A stretch of DNA of 64,000 nucleotides, from contig NZ_CAJXYK010000010.1 of assembly GCF_913063425.1 (NCBI RefSeq), positions 85,375-149,374 of the forward strand, read 5' to 3'. Within the stretch, counting starts at the first letter, position 1, and each line of letters opens with the position of its first letter. A program made the position numbers and the translations under genes. The stretch is from an uncultured Thiohalocapsa sp. GTDB taxonomy: Bacteria > Pseudomonadota > Gammaproteobacteria > Chromatiales > Chromatiaceae. This document shows positions 21,944-29,984 of this stretch, piece by piece. Under the pieces are notes generated by a model, which saw nothing but the letters and a program-made list of their open reading frames with translations, searched no databases and had not been told where the DNA came from.

Positions 21944-22246
21944 ATGACCAAGACCCTCGCCATCGCCGCCGCTGTGCTCTTCACCGCCGGTGCCCAGGCC
22001 GCCGACAGCTACCGCGCGCTCACCGCCGGTAACCCCGACAGCAGCAACCCGCTGATCAAGTACGAGGGCGTCACCGCCGTGCAGCCCGGGGTCGGCAGCG
22101 ATGTCGATCGCTACCAGGGCATCGCCCGTGGCAACTCGGACCTGTTCAACGTGGACCTCGATGCGGCCTTCAACCAGGAGCGCGGGTCCTCCGAGCGTCC
22201 GGACATTTATGGGCCCTTCGGCGGCAGCCTGGACTTGAGCTACTGA
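21944..22246 (+). CDS. Small secreted protein with an internal repeat
   Basis: A 100-residue protein with a Sec signal peptide (MTKTLAIAAAVLFTAGAQAA) behind a clear GGAGACCC ribosome site. The mature part carries two related motifs, YRALTAGNPDSSN and YQGIARGNSDLFN. I do not recognise a named family. Periplasmic or exported location is inferred. It is convergent with arsJ, 55 bases away. Confidence 0.7.
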   Translation: MTKTLAIAAAVLFTAGAQAADSYRALTAGNPDSSNPLIKYEGVTAVQPGVGSDVDRYQGIARGNSDLFNVDLDAAFNQERGSSERPDIYGPFGGSLDLSY

Positions 22247-22301
22247 CGCGGCGGCCTGCCGGCGCGCCAGCGTGCGGCGGGCATCGCATCCTATCCCTGG
22301 C

Positions 22302-24137
22302 CTAGCTCGCGGCGTTTCGCCCAGATGCCCCTTGCCCCGTCGGCATCGGGATGGCATCCAATGTGGCCGCGGGCAGCTGCAGCGCGATCGCGGGCTCGAC
22401 GCGAACACGGGCAGACAGGCCCACGGCGAGGCCCGCCTGTGCCGGCAGCTGCGCTTCAAGAACGCGCCGGCCGGTGTCCGGCTCCAGGGCGGGCCATGCG
22501 CGCGTGATGGCAAGCTCGACGGGGCTGCCCGGGGCGCCGGCGAACTGCGCCTGCACCTGCTGGCCCGGGGCCAGCCCGAGGGCTTGGCTGCCGTCCACGG
22601 TGAAGCGCAGCACCAGGCTGTGCGGATCGAACAGCTCCAGCAGCAAAGCCTGTGCCGGCACCTCGCGCCCTTCCACATGCACATGCGAGCGCAGCACCTC
22701 TCCATCCCAGGGTGCAGCCATCTGTTGCTCAGTGGCGTCGGCGGCGGTCGGCACGATGCGCAGCAGTGCCTGCCCGGCCGTGACGACGTCACCCTCACGC
22801 ACCGCGCAGTCCTGGACCCGCCCCGCAATGGGCGCATAGAGCTCGGCGAGGCGTGTCGGCTCGACCACCGCGTCCGCGTCGATGAGCCTGGGCTGCGGCG
22901 GCGCAGCATCAACGGCCGCAGCTTGTGGGGTACGGGGGAGCCAAAGCGAGAGCAGGGCCGCGGCCAGCACGAAGCCGGTGGACCACCACAGACAGCCTTC
23001 CAGACCCTGAAGCTGATAGATCAGGCCCGACAGCACCGTGCCGGCGAGGCGACCGCCGGCATTGGCCATGTAGTAGAAGCCAACGTTGAGCGCGACCTTG
23101 TCGGCATCGGCGTAGGCGAGGATCAGATAAGAATGGACCGCAGAGTTGATGGCGAAGACGATGCCGAAGGCGATGAGCCCGATGATCAGGATTGGCCCCG
23201 GCTCCCAGTCCAGCGCCGGGCCTTGCATCAGCGCCAGGGCGATGCCCGCCGGCACCAGTGCCAGCACCAGCGCGCCGAGCAGCGCCGAGCGTCCGCTGGG
23301 GCCTTGGCCCTGGCGGTTCGGGCGGAGCAGCGCTGGCGCGCCGGCCTGCACGATGCCGTAGCCGATGACCCAGAGCGCGAGGAAGGCGCCGACGGCCGTG
23401 TACTCCCAGTTCAGCACCGAGTAGAGATACACCGGCAGCGCCACGACGAACCAGACATCGCGGGCGCCGAATAGGAAGAAGCGCGCCGCCGACAGCCAGT
23501 TGATCGCCGGGGTGTTGGAGAAGACCTGGGTGAAGGGCGCCTTCTGCTTCATCTTGCCGACGCCGGAGGGCAGCAGGATGACGGTGACCAACATCACCAG
23601 GAACAGCCCGCCCGCGAGCGTGAAGAGCGCGTTGCGGAAGCCGAAGGCCTGCAGCAGCGCGGCACCGACGAAGAAGCCCGCGCCCTTGAGCGCATTCTTG
23701 GAGCCTGTCAGCACCGCGACATACCTGAAGAGCTTCGACTCGGCCCCTGCGCCCTCCCCGGTCAGCGTCTTGACCGTGGCCTTGGCCGACATCTTGTTCA
23801 GGTCCTTCGCGATGCCGGACAGGGCCTGTGCCGCCATGACATAGACCACCGAGAGCCAGGGGTCCGGCACCGTCAGCATCAGGAGCGCCGCCACCTGCAG
23901 GCCCATGCCGATGTGCATGGTGAGATTGAGCCCGATGCGCGCCCCGAGCCAGCCGCCGACGAGGTTGGTCACGATGCCGAAGACCTCGTAGAAGAGGAAC
24001 AGCATCGCCACCTCGAACGGCGAATAGCCGAGCTGGTGGAAGTACAGCACCACCAGCATGCGGATAGCGCCGTCGGTGACCGTGAAGGCCCAGTAGCCCG
24101 CGGTGACAGTCAGATAATTGCGCGTGGCGGCTTGCAT
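22302..24137 (-). CDS. arsJ: Organoarsenical efflux MFS transporter ArsJ fused to a HlyD-like domain
   Basis: A 611-residue protein. Residues 1 to about 420 are an MFS transporter with the ArsJ-typical start (NYLTVTAGYWAFTVTDGAIR; LGYSPFEVAMLFLFYEVFG). ArsJ exports 1-arseno-3-phosphoglycerate, the unstable product made from arsenate by a partner GAPDH, whose gene lies three bases upstream. Residues from about 430 to 600 resemble a biotinyl-lipoyl/HlyD adaptor: LYAPIAGRVQDCAVREGD, then a second half and a beta-barrel-like part. ArsJ proteins I know are about 400 residues, so the extension is unusual. It may extend export through the periplasm. It is the last gene of the ars operon. Confidence 0.88.
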   Translation of the reverse strand: MQAATRNYLTVTAGYWAFTVTDGAIRMLVVLYFHQLGYSPFEVAMLFLFYEVFGIVTNLVGGWLGARIGLNLTMHIGMGLQVAALLMLTVPDPWLSVVYVMAAQALSGIAKDLNKMSAKATVKTLTGEGAGAESKLFRYVAVLTGSKNALKGAGFFVGAALLQAFGFRNALFTLAGGLFLVMLVTVILLPSGVGKMKQKAPFTQVFSNTPAINWLSAARFFLFGARDVWFVVALPVYLYSVLNWEYTAVGAFLALWVIGYGIVQAGAPALLRPNRQGQGPSGRSALLGALVLALVPAGIALALMQGPALDWEPGPILIIGLIAFGIVFAINSAVHSYLILAYADADKVALNVGFYYMANAGGRLAGTVLSGLIYQLQGLEGCLWWSTGFVLAAALLSLWLPRTPQAAAVDAAPPQPRLIDADAVVEPTRLAELYAPIAGRVQDCAVREGDVVTAGQALLRIVPTAADATEQQMAAPWDGEVLRSHVHVEGREVPAQALLLELFDPHSLVLRFTVDGSQALGLAPGQQVQAQFAGAPGSPVELAITRAWPALEPDTGRRVLEAQLPAQAGLAVGLSARVRVEPAIALQLPAATLDAIPMPTGQGASGRNAAS

Positions 24138-24140
24138 GGC

Positions 24141-25154
24141 TCAGAGGCTCCGCGCAAGCATCCAGGCAATGTCGATCATCCGGTTCACATAGCCCCATTC
24201 ATTGTCGTACCAGGCATAAATCTTCACCTGTGTGTTATCGATGACCATGGTGGAGGGGGCATCGACGATGGACGAGCGGGGATCGTTAAGATAATCCACG
24301 GACACCAGCGGGCGCTCCTCATAGCCCAGGACGCCGGCGAGCTCGCCCGCGGCGGCGGCCTTGAACAGCGCATTGATCTCCTCCGCCGTTACCGACCGCG
24401 CGGCCTCGAAGACGAAGTCCGTCAGCGACGCGTTCAGCAGCGGCACCCGCACCGCGTGCCCGTTCAGCTTGCCGGTCAGCTCCGGGAAGATCTTGGTGAT
24501 GGCCTTGGCAGAGCCGGTGGTGGTCGGGATCAGGGACTGGCCGCAGGCGCGGGCGCGGCGCAGGTCCTTGTGGCCCAGGTCCACGATGCGCTGGGTGTTG
24601 GTGATGTCGTGGATGGTGGTCATGCAGCCGTGCACGATACCCACCTGCTCGTGCATGACCTTCACCACCGGCGCGAGGCAATTGGTGGTGCAGGACGCGG
24701 CGGTCACCAGGTGGTGCTGGGCCGGATCGTAGCGGTCATGGTTGACGCCGTAGACGATGTCGAGCGCACCCTTGGTAGGCGCCGCGACGAGCACCTTTTT
24801 GACGCCCTGCTCGAAATAGCCCTGCAACAGCTCCGGCTGCTTGTGGTGCTTGCCGGTGGCCTCGATGACGATGTCGCAGCCGTACCAGTCCACATCGGCG
24901 ATGGCCGTGTGGCTGCTGTAGCCGATGCGTCCGCCGTCGACCAGCAGTGCATCGCCGTCGCCGGCACACGCACGCCCGAAGCGCCCGTGCACCGAGTCGA
25001 ATTCCAGCAGATGCGCCGCCCCCGCGGCATCGCAGGCAGTCTCATTGACATGGACGAATTCGAGCGCAGGCCCGTCATCCTTGCGGTCCCAGGCCGCCCG
25101 CAGCCCGAGCCGCCCCATGCGCCCAAACCCATTGATCCCGATCCGAACAGTCAT
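24141..25154 (-). CDS. ArsJ-associated glyceraldehyde-3-phosphate dehydrogenase
   Basis: A 337-residue type I GAPDH. The NAD-binding start is [19 protein letters not shown]. The active-site cysteine lies in [17 protein letters not shown]. The C-terminal helix [16 protein letters not shown] is typical. In arsJ operons this enzyme uses arsenate in place of phosphate to form 1-arseno-3-phosphoglycerate for ArsJ to export. I chose ATG 25154 for its AGGGGG ribosome site eight bases upstream. Chemistry with arsenate is inferred from the arsJ linkage. Confidence 0.93.
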   Translation of the reverse strand: MTVRIGINGFGRMGRLGLRAAWDRKDDGPALEFVHVNETACDAAGAAHLLEFDSVHGRFGRACAGDGDALLVDGGRIGYSSHTAIADVDWYGCDIVIEATGKHHKQPELLQGYFEQGVKKVLVAAPTKGALDIVYGVNHDRYDPAQHHLVTAASCTTNCLAPVVKVMHEQVGIVHGCMTTIHDITNTQRIVDLGHKDLRRARACGQSLIPTTTGSAKAITKIFPELTGKLNGHAVRVPLLNASLTDFVFEAARSVTAEEINALFKAAAAGELAGVLGYEERPLVSVDYLNDPRSSIVDAPSTMVIDNTQVKIYAWYDNEWGYVNRMIDIAWMLARSL

Positions 25155-25214
25155 CGTCAATCCCCCTGACAGATTGCAAACCTCAGATTGCACAAGATTG
25201 CACACTGGGAGCTT

Positions 25215-25454
25215 CTAGCTGCCGCCGACCCAACGGCGGACCGCATCCGGCCCCGGCACGCCGCCGCTGTGCACCAGCTGCCCGTCGACCACGACTCCCG
25301 GCGTGGATAGGACGCCGTAGCTCATGATCTCGGCGACGTCGGTGACCTTCTCCACCTGCACCTCGACGCCCGCCTGTTGTGCGGCCGTTTCGATGAGTTT
25401 GGCGGTGGTCTCGCAATTGCGGCAGCCGCTGCCGAGCACCTTGATCGCTTTCAT
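25215..25454 (-). CDS. Small thioredoxin-like redox protein
   Basis: A 79-residue protein of the archaeal-type small thioredoxin family (redox-active disulfide protein 2). The active site C-R-N-C is in MKAIKVLGSGCRNCETTAKL, and a cis-Pro loop is in GVLSTPGVVVDG. It lies between the permease and GAPDH genes of the ars operon. Such proteins often accompany DUF318-type permeases and may serve arsenic or metal redox handling; this role is inferred. Confidence 0.88.
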   Translation of the reverse strand: MKAIKVLGSGCRNCETTAKLIETAAQQAGVEVQVEKVTDVAEIMSYGVLSTPGVVVDGQLVHSGGVPGPDAVRRWVGGS

Positions 25455-25550
25455 GGATTCACTCCGGGTGTTGGCTCGCTTGGATAGTGGTTGCGTTGGA
25501 TCTACAGGTTGTCCGGTGGGCCAGCAACGCGTTCTTCACCGAGAACGCGC

Positions 25551-25612
25551 TGGGAGCGCCGTCCTGTGCGCCATCGACCTCAGGGCGCGGCGAGGACGCC
25601 GCTGCACCGGCC
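25551..25612. repeat. Inverted pair of REP-like elements
   Basis: TGGGAGCGCCGTCC at 25551 onward is a variant of the unit GTGGGAGCGGCGTCC seen at 47158. At 25586-25605 the reverse complement appears as GCGGCGAGGACGCCGC. The two face each other across a short spacer. This looks like a BIME-type pair of GTRG-class REP elements, in the 194-base gap between the thioredoxin and permease genes. Confidence 0.5.
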
Positions 25613-25648
25613 ATGCGGGTCTGCTGCTGAGGCATGCGCCGCCGCCGC

Positions 25649-26620
25649 TCAAGCGGGAGCTGCCAGCGGCCCCACCAGGTTGAAGCCCCAGCCCACCAGC
25701 GTGAAGGCCACCGCCAGCACGCCGGCGAAGAGCGCCAGCGCCGGCCAGCGGATGACCTTGCGCAGGATCAGCAGCTCCGGCACCGACAGGGCCGCGACGC
25801 TCATCATCAGCGCCAGCGTCGTGCCGATGGCCACCCCCTTGCCGAGCATCGCCTCCGCCACCGGGATGACGCCTGTGGCATTGGCATACATCGGGATGCC
25901 CAACAGCACCGCCGCCGGCACGCTGTACCAGGCGCCGCCGCCCAAATGCGTTGTCACCCAGTCCGCCGGCACGAAGCCGTGGAAAAGCGCGCCGACGCCG
26001 ATGCCGAGCAGCACCCAGCGCCAGATGCGCCCGACGATCTCCCGCACCTCGCCCACGGCATAGCGGTGGCGGGCGGCCAGCGAGCGCGACGGTGTCGGCG
26101 TGCCGGCGCTGCCGACGCGGATGGCCCAGACGTAGTCCTCCACCCAGCGCTCCGGGCGGAAGCGCTGCATGACGATGCCGCCGACCCAGGCCACCGTGAG
26201 CCCGGCCAGCACGTACAGCGCCGCCAGCTGCCAGCCGAGCAGGCCCACCAGCACCACCACCGCCACCTCGTTGATCATCGGGCTCGCGATCAGGAACGAG
26301 AAGGTCACACCGAGCGGGATGCCCGCCTCCACGAAGCCGATGAACAGCGGCACCGATGAGCAGGAGCAGAAGGGCGTCAGCGCACCGAGCCCCACCGCGA
26401 TGCCGCGCGCCTGCCAGTCGGGGCGCCCGCGCACGATGGCCCGCACCCGCTCCGGGGAGAGCAGCGCGCGGAGCAGGCCCATGACGTAGATCACCACCAC
26501 CAGCAGGGCGAAGATCTTCGTCACGTCCATGACGAAGAACTGCAGCGCGGGCCCGAGGTGGCCGGCCGGGTCGAGGTGGAGCAGGTCGTAGGCGATGAGG
26601 TCGCCGAGTCGCGCGAACAT
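25649..26620 (-). CDS. Permease of the DUF318/UPF0718 (ArsP-like) family
   Basis: A 323-residue membrane protein with about eight hydrophobic segments. The family motif TPFCSCSSVPLFIGF is present, followed by GIPLGVTFSFLIASPMINE. A second conserved half has GIPMYANATGVIPVAEAML. Members include the organoarsenical exporter ArsP and uncharacterised metal permeases. Position in the ars operon supports an arsenic-related role, but substrate is not decided by sequence. Confidence 0.88.
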   Translation of the reverse strand: MFARLGDLIAYDLLHLDPAGHLGPALQFFVMDVTKIFALLVVVIYVMGLLRALLSPERVRAIVRGRPDWQARGIAVGLGALTPFCSCSSVPLFIGFVEAGIPLGVTFSFLIASPMINEVAVVVLVGLLGWQLAALYVLAGLTVAWVGGIVMQRFRPERWVEDYVWAIRVGSAGTPTPSRSLAARHRYAVGEVREIVGRIWRWVLLGIGVGALFHGFVPADWVTTHLGGGAWYSVPAAVLLGIPMYANATGVIPVAEAMLGKGVAIGTTLALMMSVAALSVPELLILRKVIRWPALALFAGVLAVAFTLVGWGFNLVGPLAAPA

Positions 26621-26668
26621 GGTCAGTCGTCCTCCGGGCGAGCCCGGCGCCGGAATGATGGGCAGCAG

Positions 26669-27610
26669 CTACAGCGCAAAGGCGTCGTCATAGGGCGCCG
26701 CGCCCTCCACCACCGGCAGCGTCAGCGTGTTGCCCCAGTGGGACCAGCCGCCGTTGTAGAGCCGCACATCCGCATAGCCCAGGTGCTTCAGCTGCATCCA
26801 GGCGAGGCTCATGCGGAAGCCGTCGTGGCAGTAGACGTAGAGGGTCTTGTCCTTCGGGATGTCGGCGTAGAGCGCTTGCAGACGCTCATCGTTGAGCCAG
26901 CGCTGGGTCTGACCGTCGGTGCCGTCCAGGCTCACCACATTGACCGCCCCCGGGATATGGCCGCCCTGGATGGAGTGACGGATGACCTCGCCCGTGTACA
27001 TATCGTGCGGGCGGGCGTCGAGCAGCACCACGTCCGGGTCGCGGCGGGACACCACATCGTCGTAGATGGCGGTCCATTCCACGAACAGGTCAGGGTCGGC
27101 CGCCTGCAGCGTCACGCTGCCGGGTGTGGGCGTCACCGGGTCCCGGCTCAGCGCCTCGAACACCGTCCAGTCCACGGTGCCGCCGTTCAGTACCTTCACC
27201 TGTTCCAGCGGGAAGCCGTAGAGCGCGAGCAGGAAGTACAGCCGCGAGGCCAGCGCCGTGCGGGCGTCGTCATAGAGCACCAGCGTCGAGTCATCGTTGA
27301 CGCCCCAGCGCCGCAAGGTCGCCTGAAACGCCTCGCGGGAAGGAAAGCGCATCAGCGGGTCGCCCTGGTTGTCGCCGAGATCCTTGAAGCGCTGCACCTG
27401 CACCGCGCCCGGGATATGTCCAACAGTGAAATAGCGGTGTGGGTGATAACGCACCTCCAGCACCACGAGATTCTCATCGTCAATGCGCTCGGCGAGCCAG
27501 TCCGAGCTCACCAAAAAGCCGGGCGCCGCGACCACCCCAACCGGCAGCAACAGCGCGACAGCGAGGGCGATCCACAGACGCTTACCGAGCCAAAACAAGA
27601 TAGAAGCCAT
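26669..27610 (-). CDS. Exported thiosulfate sulfurtransferase with two rhodanese domains
   Basis: A 313-residue protein with an N-terminal signal or anchor (WIALAVALLLPVGVVAA). Two tandem rhodanese domains follow. The first is catalytically inactive-looking (LYDDARTAL). The second carries the active cysteine in YVYCHDGFRMSLAW. Family members transfer sulfane sulfur. I chose ATG 27610 because GGAGGGG sits directly upstream. Presence inside the ars operon is uncommon; a role in thioarsenate or sulfur chemistry is speculation. Confidence 0.85.
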   Translation of the reverse strand: MASILFWLGKRLWIALAVALLLPVGVVAAPGFLVSSDWLAERIDDENLVVLEVRYHPHRYFTVGHIPGAVQVQRFKDLGDNQGDPLMRFPSREAFQATLRRWGVNDDSTLVLYDDARTALASRLYFLLALYGFPLEQVKVLNGGTVDWTVFEALSRDPVTPTPGSVTLQAADPDLFVEWTAIYDDVVSRRDPDVVLLDARPHDMYTGEVIRHSIQGGHIPGAVNVVSLDGTDGQTQRWLNDERLQALYADIPKDKTLYVYCHDGFRMSLAWMQLKHLGYADVRLYNGGWSHWGNTLTLPVVEGAAPYDDAFAL

Positions 27611-27641
27611 GACCCCTCCGAAACCTTTCAAACTTCACCCT

Positions 27642-27785
27642 TCAAACTTCGAAACAGACCTGGATCGGCAGCGGCGCCGCCAGCATGGCGATGATCAGCG
27701 GCTGCGCGAGGATCGCCAGCTCCCGGGCGCGCAACGCGGCGCTGATGCCGGCGCCGCTGCCGCCGGGAATCAGACAGCGGGTCAT
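27642..27785 (-). CDS. Small hydrophobic ORF in the ars operon
   Basis: A 47-residue open frame starting at ATG 27785 with GGAG six bases upstream. The central part is hydrophobic (ELAILAQPLIIAMLAAPLPI), enough for one membrane span. It lies between the pstS-like and rhodanese genes on the same strand. I do not recognise it. It could be a real small membrane protein or the remnant of a larger permease. Confidence 0.4.
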   Translation of the reverse strand: MTRCLIPGGSGAGISAALRARELAILAQPLIIAMLAAPLPIQVCFEV

Positions 27786-27803
27786 CGTGGGCTCCTGCTG
27801 TGC

Positions 27804-28880
27804 TCAGTGCTGGGGCCGGAGTGCGTTCAGCTCCGCGAGCGCCGCCTGCGCCAGGTTTTCCGGGAGCGGCACGTAGTACAGGGACTCGGCGTCCGCCTGG
27901 CCGTCGGTGAGGATCCAGCGCAGCAGATCGTGCACGGCGGCGGTCTTCTCGGGCGAGTCATAGTCGCCGCGCACCAGCGCCCAAGTGTAGGTGACGATGG
28001 GGTAGGAGCGCGCACCCTGGGGGTCGGGGATGGTGCGGGTCAGATCGTCCGGCGGCGTGTCGGCACCGTCGGCGAGCCCGCGGCGGCCGGTCTCGACGTT
28101 GGGCTGCACCAGGCCACCGGCGCGGTTCTCCAGCCAGGCCAGCGACAGCCCGAGGCGCTGGGCGAAGCCCGCCTCCACATAGCCGATGGCGTTTTGGGTG
28201 ATCTTGATGCGCTGGGCGACGCCCTCGTTGCCGTTGGCCTCCATGGCGCCGCCGGGCCAGTCGATCTTCTTGCCGACGCCCGGCCCGTCCGCCCAAGTCT
28301 CGCTGACTGCGGCAAGGTGGTTGGTGAAGGCGAAGGTGGTGCCGCTGGAGTCTCGCCGGGCTACCACCTGGATCACCTTGGCGGGCAGCTCGATGCCCGG
28401 ATTGGCGGCGGCGATGCGCGGGTCGTCCCAGCGGTAGACCTCGCCCAGGAAGATGTCCGGATAGACATCCCGCGGCAGATTGATGGGCCCATCGACGCCC
28501 GGCAGGTTGTAGGCGATGGCGATCATGCCGCCGGTGATGGGCAGCTGCGCAAAGCTACCCTCCAGCTGGGCTGCATCATCCGTGGCCAGCGGCGCGTCGG
28601 TGGCGCCGATGTCCACGCCGCCGGCCAGAAAGCGCTCGATGCCCGCCCCGCTGCCGATGGAGTCGTAGCTCAGGGCCAGCGCTGGATGCCCGGCCCCGTA
28701 CTGCACCAGCCAGTGCTTGAAGATGGGCGCCGCGAAGGACGAGCCCGCACCGCTCACGGTGGCCTGGGTGTCCGTGCTGGGTGCGGTCGAGCTGGTTTCC
28801 GGCGCCTGATCGCAGGCGCTGAGCAGCAACGCCGCCGCGGTGGCCGAGGCGAGCAGTGTGATGGTCGCGCGGGAGCGCAT
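27804..28880 (-). CDS. pstS: PstS-like phosphate/arsenate-binding lipoprotein
   Basis: A 358-residue periplasmic substrate-binding protein. The lipobox LLLSACDQ marks a lipoprotein. Ligand-loop motifs VSGAGSSFAAPIFKHW, SIGSGAGIERF and RRDSSGTTFAF are those of PstS. There are no pstC, pstA or pstB genes nearby. It is the first gene after arsR in the arsenic operon, so it may sort phosphate from arsenate or buffer arsenate at the membrane. That role is inferred. I chose ATG 28880 for its GGAGAC ribosome site. Confidence 0.88.
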   Translation of the reverse strand: MRSRATITLLASATAAALLLSACDQAPETSSTAPSTDTQATVSGAGSSFAAPIFKHWLVQYGAGHPALALSYDSIGSGAGIERFLAGGVDIGATDAPLATDDAAQLEGSFAQLPITGGMIAIAYNLPGVDGPINLPRDVYPDIFLGEVYRWDDPRIAAANPGIELPAKVIQVVARRDSSGTTFAFTNHLAAVSETWADGPGVGKKIDWPGGAMEANGNEGVAQRIKITQNAIGYVEAGFAQRLGLSLAWLENRAGGLVQPNVETGRRGLADGADTPPDDLTRTIPDPQGARSYPIVTYTWALVRGDYDSPEKTAAVHDLLRWILTDGQADAESLYYVPLPENLAQAALAELNALRPQH

Positions 28881-28925
28881 CGGTGTCTCCTGGGTTGCGC
28901 ACAGTGGAGAGAATGTGAGCGCAGG

Positions 28926-28962
28926 GTATACGAAAAACCAGATATATGAAATTACGAATATG
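28926..28962 (-). promoter_or_regulatory. AT-rich promoter/operator region upstream of the pstS-like gene
   Basis: A sharply AT-rich patch in GC-rich surroundings, about 45 to 80 bases before the pstS-like start. On the minus strand it contains ATATTCGTAATTTCATATAT and then CGTATACC, where TATACC could be a -10 hexamer. The broken inverted pattern around ATAT-GAA is like ArsR-family operators. The candidate regulator is the arsR gene just upstream. Confidence 0.45.
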
Positions 28963-29076
28963 TTGCCGCGCCAGGCAGCGCCGCCGGCGCACATGGCTGA
29001 GAGGAGACGATTCCCAGGGGGCGGGGGCGGCGCCGTAACGCCGCGGCAGTGTCAGGTCGGCCGGTCGGCGGGCCTG

Positions 29077-29430
29077 TCATGTGCAGCGCGGTGCGTCGGG
29101 GCGGTTCGGCATGGCGCTCAGGGCCGCGGCATCGGCTGCGAAGGGGTAGGTGTCAGACAGGCCCGCGTGCGTCTCGCGCAGCACCCGTTGTGCCCAGGCG
29201 GGGAGCTCGCTGCTGATGCGGTAGTAGATCCAGACCCCGGCACGGCGGTCCGCCACCAGGCCGAGCTCACGCAGCTGCGCCAGATGGCGCGAGAGGTGCG
29301 GCTGACTCACGCCGATGGCGTGGGTCAGCTCGCACACACAGAGCTCGCCATGCTCCGCCAGCAGCATCAGGGTACGCAGGCGGGTGTCGTGGGCGAGGGC
29401 AGAGAAGAAGTCGGTGGCTTGCTGGGTCAT
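29077..29430 (-). CDS. arsR: ArsR/SmtB-family arsenic-responsive repressor
   Basis: A 117-residue winged-helix repressor. The arsenite-sensing motif C-V-C-E-L is in the recognition region (GELCVCELTHAIGVSQPHLS), as in classic ArsR proteins. The DNA-binding helix is SQPHLSRHLAQLRELGLV. It is released from DNA by As(III). It precedes the arsenic operon on the same strand. Confidence 0.93.
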   Translation of the reverse strand: MTQQATDFFSALAHDTRLRTLMLLAEHGELCVCELTHAIGVSQPHLSRHLAQLRELGLVADRRAGVWIYYRISSELPAWAQRVLRETHAGLSDTYPFAADAAALSAMPNRPDAPRCT

Positions 29431-29623
29431 GAGTGGGAGGCCGCGGCAGTCATGGTCCGCGGCTTGGCAGATGGTACCTGCCGCAGGGATTCACGGCGGC
29501 GGGATGGCGCCCTGTGCCGCCGATAAGCGGTGGTGGAGGGCCGGGTGCGCGGCCCGGGCCGCGCAGCTGATCAGGCTGGCGCATCGGCACAGGCTGGCGC
29601 ATCCGCGGCGCCCGTGCGTGCGG

Positions 29624-29851
29624 TCACTGGCGCGGCTTCACCGTCAGGCGGATCAGCTTCGCAACCAGCAACAGCCAGGGCGTGCCGTGCAGCAGCAGGT
29701 CGAAGATGTCGATGGGCCGCACCAGCTCGCCGGCCGCCAGCATCTTGAGCTTCTCCCAGACATGGGGCTCCGGGAAGAAGGGAGCGAGCCCCAGGGTCAG
29801 CGCCACGATGAGCAGCAGCGGGAGCGAGAGTTGATCGAGCCAGTCGAACAC
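29624..29851 (-). CDS. Small two-helix membrane protein
   Basis: A 75-residue protein starting at GTG 29851. Two hydrophobic segments (LSLPLLLIVALTLGLAPFF and FDLLLHGTPWLLLVAKLI) flank a polar EPHVWEKLKMLAAGELVRP. Similar short proteins are often labelled RND transporter in databases without functional proof. Function unknown. Confidence 0.7.
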   Translation of the reverse strand: MFDWLDQLSLPLLLIVALTLGLAPFFPEPHVWEKLKMLAAGELVRPIDIFDLLLHGTPWLLLVAKLIRLTVKPRQ

Positions 29852-29984
29852 GGGCGTGCCTTATCGGTTCTTGGTGGTTGCCGCCCGCGGCGGCGCTTGG
29901 GCGCTCAGCCGCCGGCATGGTGCATGCCTGCGCCGGCTCGGTCCAGCGCCGCTGCGCCTGCGTGATTGCGTCTGTGCTTGTGCG

